64,000 nt of DNA, taken from positions 8,433,001 through 8,497,000 of the forward strand of contig CM028340.1 in the NCBI GenBank assembly GCA_016647705.1, in the 5' to 3' direction. Shown here piece after piece: positions 58,533 to 64,000 of the stretch. Each line of letters begins with the position of its first letter. The first letter of the stretch is position 1. Both the position numbers and the translations under genes were made by a program. Below the pieces are notes generated by a model that was not told the origin of the DNA, searched no databases, and was given only the letters and a program-made list of their open reading frames with translations. The stretch comes from Eucommia ulmoides (Eukaryota > Streptophyta > Magnoliopsida > Garryales > Eucommiaceae).

Positions 58533-61500
58533 TGTTGTGACCCGTTAGAAAGGCAAATCCTACAGGTGGTACGGTACCGTTGCAACACTCGATCGTGAGG
58601 TTAAAACGATCCTATGGCTAGTCGGAGGGTGGTGTGTTGTTTTGTCGTATACGGTGAACCGGTTGGATAAATTTATATATATTACTTTACACTGGATTAA
58701 TTTGGGTTGGATATATATTTCTTTAAAATGAATTGGTGTATCCATATATATATATTGGTGTATCTATTATTTTGATTGATTTACACTATTTGGTTAGATA
58801 TAGTATTCTGGTGGATTTCCACTGCTTGGTTGGAATATTATAAATCTATGAGTTTATTTATGTGGTGACAGGAAAACGAAGTTTTCCAGGTGGTATGTGA
58901 TTTTTTTGTATTATTATTTGAAATGTGGTATTTAAATTATTATTATATATATATATAATTATTTTGGTTGACTGGTGGAATATTTTATCATGTGACGAGA
59001 TGTTGGACTGGTGGATTTAAAATACTTGGACGGGTTGATTTAAAATATTTTGAACTGGCTATTTTAAAATATCTGGATTAATTGATTTAAAATAATCGGG
59101 TTGATTGATTTATAATGTTTGGATTAGATATTTTCAATATATATCTATATATTGGTTTATTTCATTGGGGACAGGAAAATTGGATTTCCGTACGGTGTAT
59201 AATTTTATTATATTTATATTGGGTATTTTAAATACATTATTTCTTTACATTGTGGACAGAGGGAAATGGGTTTCTGAACGTGGTGTGCGATAAGTGGTAT
59301 TATCGTTATATTATTTCTTTTCATTGGTAGCAGTGGAACCGGGTATGTGATTATATTATTTTATATTTCGAAATATGGTGTTTATTAGTTATACTTGATC
59401 TACAAAATGTTTTTTTTTTTAATTATTATTATGAAGATAGTACACCGATTAAAGTTTTTGGGGTGCATGTACCGCGGCTAGGTGTGGTCCACTACTGGCA
59501 CTAGGGAGAGTTCGGAGGTAGCATTATGTTGGAGGTGAATCGGTCGGACGTGAACCGTAGAAGGTTCAGGTATATAAATATATTTTATAAGGAAAAATTT
59601 ACAAGTAGGCGAGTGTGTTTGTATATGTGGTTTTGGATATTCGTGGGTTGGTCTGATAACGTCAGGTTAACGTCACGCCTAACCTCGGGTGACGAGTGCC
59701 CGGGGTGGGTGTGACACGGTCGACCTATGCACGCAGCGGCGATAGCTTGACTGCAACCTGAGTTGGGCCGTCGACCGAATGCACTGTTTTAAGATACTGT
59801 TTGATCCGAGATTATATCCAAAAGTAGCCATTTTTTATTGGGATTTGAGAGAGATTTCGGGGATATTCTCTATATTTAAGATATGGTTCATATACTAATT
59901 AAATCCTATTAATATGGTTAATTAAATATTAATGTTTCTCAATTTGGTACTTGAAATAGATTCTATACTTATTTATTAAGATTGAGAAATATTTGGGGGG
60001 TTAATTGAGAGATTTGAAAGATGTTTTTAAGTGGAATTGAACCAAAATGAAGCCATTATGTTATAAGGGGTCTATAAGTGCTATTAATTGTCATGACACA
60101 TGTAAACTAGCAGTTAGAAGGCTGATTTCATACTCCTTTAAATAGACCTGTGAATTTTATATATGATTAAGCAGTAAACAAGAGAGAAATCATATTATAT
60201 CATTTGTGAGTTTTTATAAGAGTTATCCTTCTGAAATATTATGAGCTTTTCTGAGAGATGATCTTGAATATTAACTGTTGTTAATCTTTTCTACTACCGG
60301 ATCTGAAGTTACATTGCTTTATCTAATTATTCTGTGGATTCCGGGTGAGATCTTTCTAATTAATTTTTATTATGCATTACTTGTTTATTATTGGAAATTG
60401 ATCTTAGAAATTGTTATGATTTTCGAAGAAAATATTTTTACAAACAATTTCTTAAATCTTATTACATGCTCAAATTTGCTACCCACATCTTGTTAAAATC
60501 AGATTTTTCTATCTCACGTTTTTCTATCACTAATTGGGATATTAATTGAGTTATTATTTATCTGGGGTGGTAGACTCTCCAAGTGAGATTTCCTGCTTAT
60601 CATTTTGTATTGGTGAGTAGTGTGATAGGTTAAATACTGTTGGAAGTATTTAATCAATGGTAGCTGAGTTTCAGTCTCTTCCTATAAAGAGATTGAGGTA
60701 GTGATTCTTCCTAGATAGAATTGCGATTTGAGTGATTTGTAAAGGTTCCATTCTTACCTAGAAAAATGATAATTATAGTGTTTTGTGAGGTTTTGATTCT
60801 TGAGCTTTAGTGTTAAAAAGAATTAGGTTAGTCTTTAACCTGTAAAAAAATAGGTTATTCTTGAGCCTCTAAAAAGTAGTGGTTCTTCCTTAGCCTGAGA
60901 AAAGGATATTGTAAAGGTTGATTCTGAACCTGTAAAAGAATCGGTGTGTGGGTTTGGTTCCTACCTTTAAAGGGATCTTGGTTTTAGTGAGTGCGACTTC
61001 CGTGGAGCTCGGGAGACTGGATTAGCCAAGAGTAGCTTGGTGAACCAGTATAAATCTTTTGTGTGCTGCATTACTACTTTGCTATTTTTGTTATTTGGGT
61101 GTGCACTTAGATTGATTATATTATTCCGCTGTGTTATAAAGATAATAATTAATTTAGGCTTAAAATTAATTATTTAATTTATTCAGTTTTATTTTGATTA
61201 TTTTTTAATTACCCAATTCACTCCCCCTTTTGGGTATTTTATTGGGCCAACAGTTTGAGTAAGGAATTTCTAGGGAAGATTTTATTTGTTTAGAGAATTT
61301 TAAAATTCTCTTTTGACAAATTCTTTATTTGGGTTTTAGGAAAGAGGGAATTGTAAAATCCCTTCAAATCCCAAATAGTGGTTGAAAGATGATTTGAAAA
61401 TCCTTTTGAGAGAGGTGGAATTTGACAAATCCTTCGTATTTCGCCCTGTGCTCTTCGCACCTAAAGCCCCTCTATTCGTCGTTGTCGTCTTCTTCTTCGT

Positions 61501-61981
61501 TACCCGTCGTCGATTTGGTCGTCATCCATCAGATTTGGTCGTTGTCGATAGTTCTTCGCCATCAATTGCCGTGGGTTCTTCCATCGTTGAATCGTCGTCG
61601 TCGAATCATCTTCTTCCCCCGTCGTCGTCGAATCGTCTTCTTCCCTCCTCGTCGTCCAATTGCCGAATTGTCATTGCTGTCTTTGAATCGTCGCCGTCAT
61701 CATCTTCGAATCGTCGTCGTCGTCGTCTTTGAATCCTTCCATCGTCGTCTTCGAATCATCGCCGTTGTCTTCCCTCTGTTGTGCATAACTGGTCTTTGTT
61801 CTCAATTTTGTTAGTTTTTGTTCTCAATTTTGCTATGATTTTTGTTCTTGGATGGGTATGGTTTTTGTTCTCAATGTTATCTAATTTACCCAAATAAAGA
61901 GATTTGTAAATGATGGGATTTGAAAATCATGAATTTCGAAATCCCATCATTTTATAAATCACTTGCCCAAACACAACCTTA

Positions 61982-62280
61982 GTTCTCTCTCTCTTGGTTA
62001 TACAAATCAAATGCCCTAATTTCCCAAACCTTACCTCTTGGAACCTCACATCCCGAGCCCTAATTCCCTCAATTTCAAGCGATGATCTCATTCACTCGAT
62101 TTGTGCCTTGGGAGTTTCGATTGATGTTGAGCCCGGAAATCGAAACTCTTTCCCTCATTCTCTTCGCTCTCTCCTAAATCTCTCTATATATAGTCCTCAC
62201 ACAGCCTCCCGTCGTCATCGTCCACCGTAGCACAAAAAGTGAGTCACCATTGCACATCAATCGTTGAGCAACAAATACCA
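61982..62280 (+). promoter_or_regulatory. Possible promoter and first leader exon
   Basis: A TATATATA box (62185-62192) lies in a CT-rich context and is followed by a GC-richer leader. An AAAAAGTGAGT splice-donor-like site (about 62236-62244) follows. It lacks a convincing coding start. It may be the beginning of a gene continuing beyond the window, or part of a repeat. Confidence 0.25.
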
Positions 62281-62288
62281 GATTTCTT

Positions 62289-62470
62289 TTTATCCTCTAT
62301 TCGTTTTGTGTTTTTGTTCCCATTTGTGTTTCTCCTTTGTTCATTTTGTGTTTCTACTGTAATTGCCATTTGTGTTTCTCATCTGTTTGTTTTGTGTTTC
62401 TGTTGCAATCACCATTTGTGTTTCTCCTCTATTCGTTTTGTGTTTTCGTTCCCATTTGTGTTTCCATTAC
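62289..62470 (+). repeat. Tandem units, TTTTGTGTTTCT theme
   Basis: About four imperfect units of roughly 45-50 bp (TTCGTTTTGTGTTTTTGTTC, then CCATTTGTGTTTCTCC). Relatives continue at 63210-63330 and 63915-63955, so the two MITEs at 62510 and 63337 probably inserted into one larger repeat. Confidence 0.65.
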
Positions 62471-62509
62471 AATCGGATTAGTTAGCTTATTCTCAAATTG
62501 GATTATTTA

Positions 62510-63108
62510 GGCCCCGTTTGGTAACCATTTCCATTCCAGAAATTCTCATTCCATTCCCAGATTTTTGAGAATTCTGTTTGGGAATAGCGTTTCATAATTT
62601 TTGTTTCCGTTTCCATTTCATTCCCATTTGAGAATTGTGCCCACTTTTTTCTTAAGAAATGAGAAACAAAAAAAATTATTTTTTATTATTCCCATTCCAT
62701 TCCCTTCCCAAAACACATGGTCACTGTTCACCTACCGTCGGCCACCATCTGCCGCCGTTGCCGGCCATCTCCAGCGACCGTTGCTGGTTACCGTCCGGCC
62801 AAAAAATTTTCGGCAACTTCCGACCGTCGCCGGCGCCACCGTCGTCCGGTCATCGCCGGCGCCGGGGGCCACCGCCGGCCGACCGGCGATGGCGCCACCG
62901 CCGTCAGGCCAAAACAGAAAAAAAAATAAAAAAAAATTAAGATAAAATCGTTACCAAACACAATTCTCTTCCCAAAACAAAAAAAAAAAAAAATTATCAT
63001 TATCAAACGCGATTCTACTCCCAAAAAGAAAACAAAATTCTCATCCCATCCCATCCTATTCCCATCCCACAGCTGGAATGGAAATAGAAACGATTACCAA
63101 ATGCCACC
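62510..63108. mobile_element. PIF/Harbinger-like MITE with GC-rich core
   Basis: The ends GGCCCCGTTTGGTAACCATT and, inverted from the right, GGTGGCATTTGGTAATCGTT, have TTA on both sides (62507-62509 and 63109-63111). The inner arms CATTCCCATTCC/GGAATGG also pair. The centre (62735-62910) is strongly GC-rich with CCGCCG/GCCGGC motifs, flanked by A-rich runs. No transposase is present. Confidence 0.8.
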
Positions 63109-63336
63109 TTAGCTTTCTCAAATTGGCAAGCTAGGTTTTGTCTTAGCTTAATTGAATAATTTAGCTTATTCTCAAATCACCCTCTTCACTGTTTAATTAA
63201 CTCTTTGGATTGCGCACATTTATTTGGTGTTTCTATTCCCATTGATTTAGGGTTTTGTGTTTGGATTGCGCACATTTGTTTGGTGTTTCTGTTCCCATTT
63301 ATTTAGCTTTTCTATTGGATTGCGCACATTTGTTTA

Positions 63337-63914
63337 GGTGGCGTTTGGTTAGTGTTCCCACTTTTCTGAACCCAGTTGGAATGGATTGGGTTGAGTTGAA
63401 TTGGGTTGGGTTGAGAATTTTGGGAACAAAATTGCGTTTGGTAACGACAATTTTTGTTTTGTGCTGAGAATAGAATGTGTTTGGTAACGATTTTATCCTA
63501 AAACTAATTTTTTTTTTTAATTTTTTTTTGTGTTTGGCAGTGGTTGGCGTCGGCGGCGGCTGGACGCCAGCGACGGCGGTGGTGTCAGACAGTGGCCGGA
63601 CAGCCAGCAACGGCGGTAGTGGCCGACGACGGCAGACAGACGACGACGCACGGTGTCCGGAGGCGGTGGACAGTGACCAGCGGCGGGTGGTCGTCGGACA
63701 GTGGCCGGAGTTGAGAACTTTGGGTTGAGTTTTTTGGGCACAAAAAAAAAAAAAAAAAGTTTTTTTTGTTTTTCATTTTCTTAATATTTTGATAATCAAT
63801 TCCTATTTTTTGGGTTGACTTTTGTATTTGCCAAACACGTTCCCAAAAATCAAACTCAGAATTTTTGGGTTGGGTTGAGTTGGGTTTGGTTGGGAACACT
63901 AACCAAACGGGGGT
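63337..63914. mobile_element. PIF/Harbinger-like MITE, right end eroded
   Basis: The left end GGTGGCGTTTGGTTAGTGTT is preceded by TTA (63334-63336). Inverted at the right is ACCCCCGTTTGGTTAGTGTT, with the outer bases and the TTA lost. Repeated GGGTTGGGTTGAG blocks occupy both arms, and a GC-rich core (63540-63715) has GGCGGTGG/GACGGC motifs. It is related in design, but not in arm sequence, to the MITE at 62510. Confidence 0.65.
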
Positions 63915-64000
63915 GTTCCTGTTCAGTGTTCCCATTTGTGTTTCTGTTTAATCTTATTTAATCCCATTGGTGTATAATTGTATGCCCTCAAGAATAAAGT

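Larger units (their letters stand above)
56628..59716 (+). mobile_element. Family A solo LTR, third layer of nest
   Basis: Runs from TATAAGACCCG (family TGTAAGACC with one G-to-A change) to GGTGTGACA. The duplication is TGGTC (56623-56627) against CGGTC (59717-59721), a single C/T difference as expected from CpG decay. It shares with 699-3606 the conserved 3' block (TGATAACGTCAGG, TCGGGTGACGAGTGCCC). It shares with 14121-17009 the ACCGTTTCGGAGCGAGTAA block (57745-57765). A 33-bp minisatellite at 58336-58532 accounts for much of its greater length (3,089 bp). Confidence 0.82.
56052..61252 (+). mobile_element. Family B solo LTR inside MITE, interrupted
   Basis: Starts TGTTGATCTTAAGATTTTGA and ends ATTGGGCCAACA, flanked by a perfect GTTTG duplication (56047-56051 and 61253-61257). 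After removing the insert at 56628-59716 it is about 2.1 kb, matching the other family B copies in order and content. The shared marks are GTCGAC motifs (56455-56620 and 59717-59775), repeated AAAGGATT/AAAGAATC blocks (60680-60970), GGAGCTCGGGAGACT near 61005, and the C-rich end at 61221. No coding domain is present. Confidence 0.85.
56041..61978. mobile_element. PIF/Harbinger-like MITE, interrupted
   Basis: Inverted ends GGTTGTGTTTG and CAAACACAACC with the target triplet TTA on both sides (56038-56040 and 61979-61981), the Harbinger/Tourist signature. The left 11 bases are cut off from the remaining 721 bp (61258-61978) by the family B LTR at 56052-61252. Without it the MITE is about 732 bp. 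The left part, read across the insert, continues GAGTAAGGAATTTC, mirroring the right end GAAATCCC...AAATCACTTGCCC. The interior has a CGTCGT-rich, low-complexity block (61480-61780). Confidence 0.75.

Noticed and set aside
61382..61814. Overlapping Val/Ser-rich and Arg-rich frames
   Set aside because: They arise from a CGTCGT/TCGTCG low-complexity block inside the Harbinger-like MITE, open in more than one frame.
62601..63728. Pro/Gly/Arg-rich frames on both strands
   Set aside because: GC-rich cores of two MITEs; several frames and both strands are open at once, as expected from composition.
1..64000. tRNA, rRNA or snRNA genes
   Set aside because: Read for A/B-box and TTCGA arm patterns in obvious places and for conserved rRNA blocks; none was convincing. 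A dedicated scan could still find one.

Overview
The window is nuclear DNA of a flowering plant, most likely a eudicot. It is AT-rich and full of homopolymer and (TA)n tracts. Ty3/gypsy and Ty1/copia retrotransposons, solo LTRs, Helitron ends and several MITE families fill most of it. Coding density is very low. There are no bacterial-style operons, CRISPR arrays, rRNA genes or recognisable tRNA genes. Only one protein-coding gene looks intact: an F-box gene at 50289-51407 (minus). A second F-box gene of the same general type (27846-36700, minus) is a pseudogene split in two by a copia element.

Layout. 1-607: truncated LTR of repeat family B. 608-6747: a long solo LTR of family A (699-3606, TSD TCTAT) inserted in a decayed repeat-containing coding remnant, then a Mutator-like foldback MITE (5182-5949) and a gag-like remnant. 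6748-18504: a decayed Tekay/Del-like chromovirus on the minus strand, whose 5' LTR carries a nested family A solo LTR (14121-17009, TSD ATAAC). 18715-20890: family B solo LTR. 20891-26590: tandem-repeat arrays, an unrecognised decayed reading frame with a promoter-like upstream array (24177-24647), and a two-exon coding fragment (25558-26412). 26599-27512: hAT-like MITE. 27846-36700: F-box pseudogene plus copia element (28597-36358, TSD GATAA).

37478-47065 is a nest of repeats. A probable Helitron (37577-46473) is interrupted by a family B solo LTR (38420-45563). That LTR holds a family C LTR-like insertion (40100-45084, TSD ATTAG), which in turn contains another Helitron 3' end (43848). A Mutator-like MITE with a perfect 9-bp TSD follows (46485-47065). 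47697-48347 is a GC-rich solo LTR. 50188-53411 holds the intact F-box gene and a repeat-rich neighbour. 56041-61978 is a three-layer nest: Harbinger-like MITE, then family B solo LTR (TSD GTTTG), then family A solo LTR. Two more Harbinger-like MITEs with GC-rich cores close the window.

The genes do not form a pathway. The picture is of a plant locus where retrotransposons inserted into one another and were mostly reduced to solo LTRs. Boundaries marked with target-site duplications were read directly from the sequence. Family and clade names rest on protein motifs where these exist and are otherwise inference. All identities between repeats were estimated by eye.
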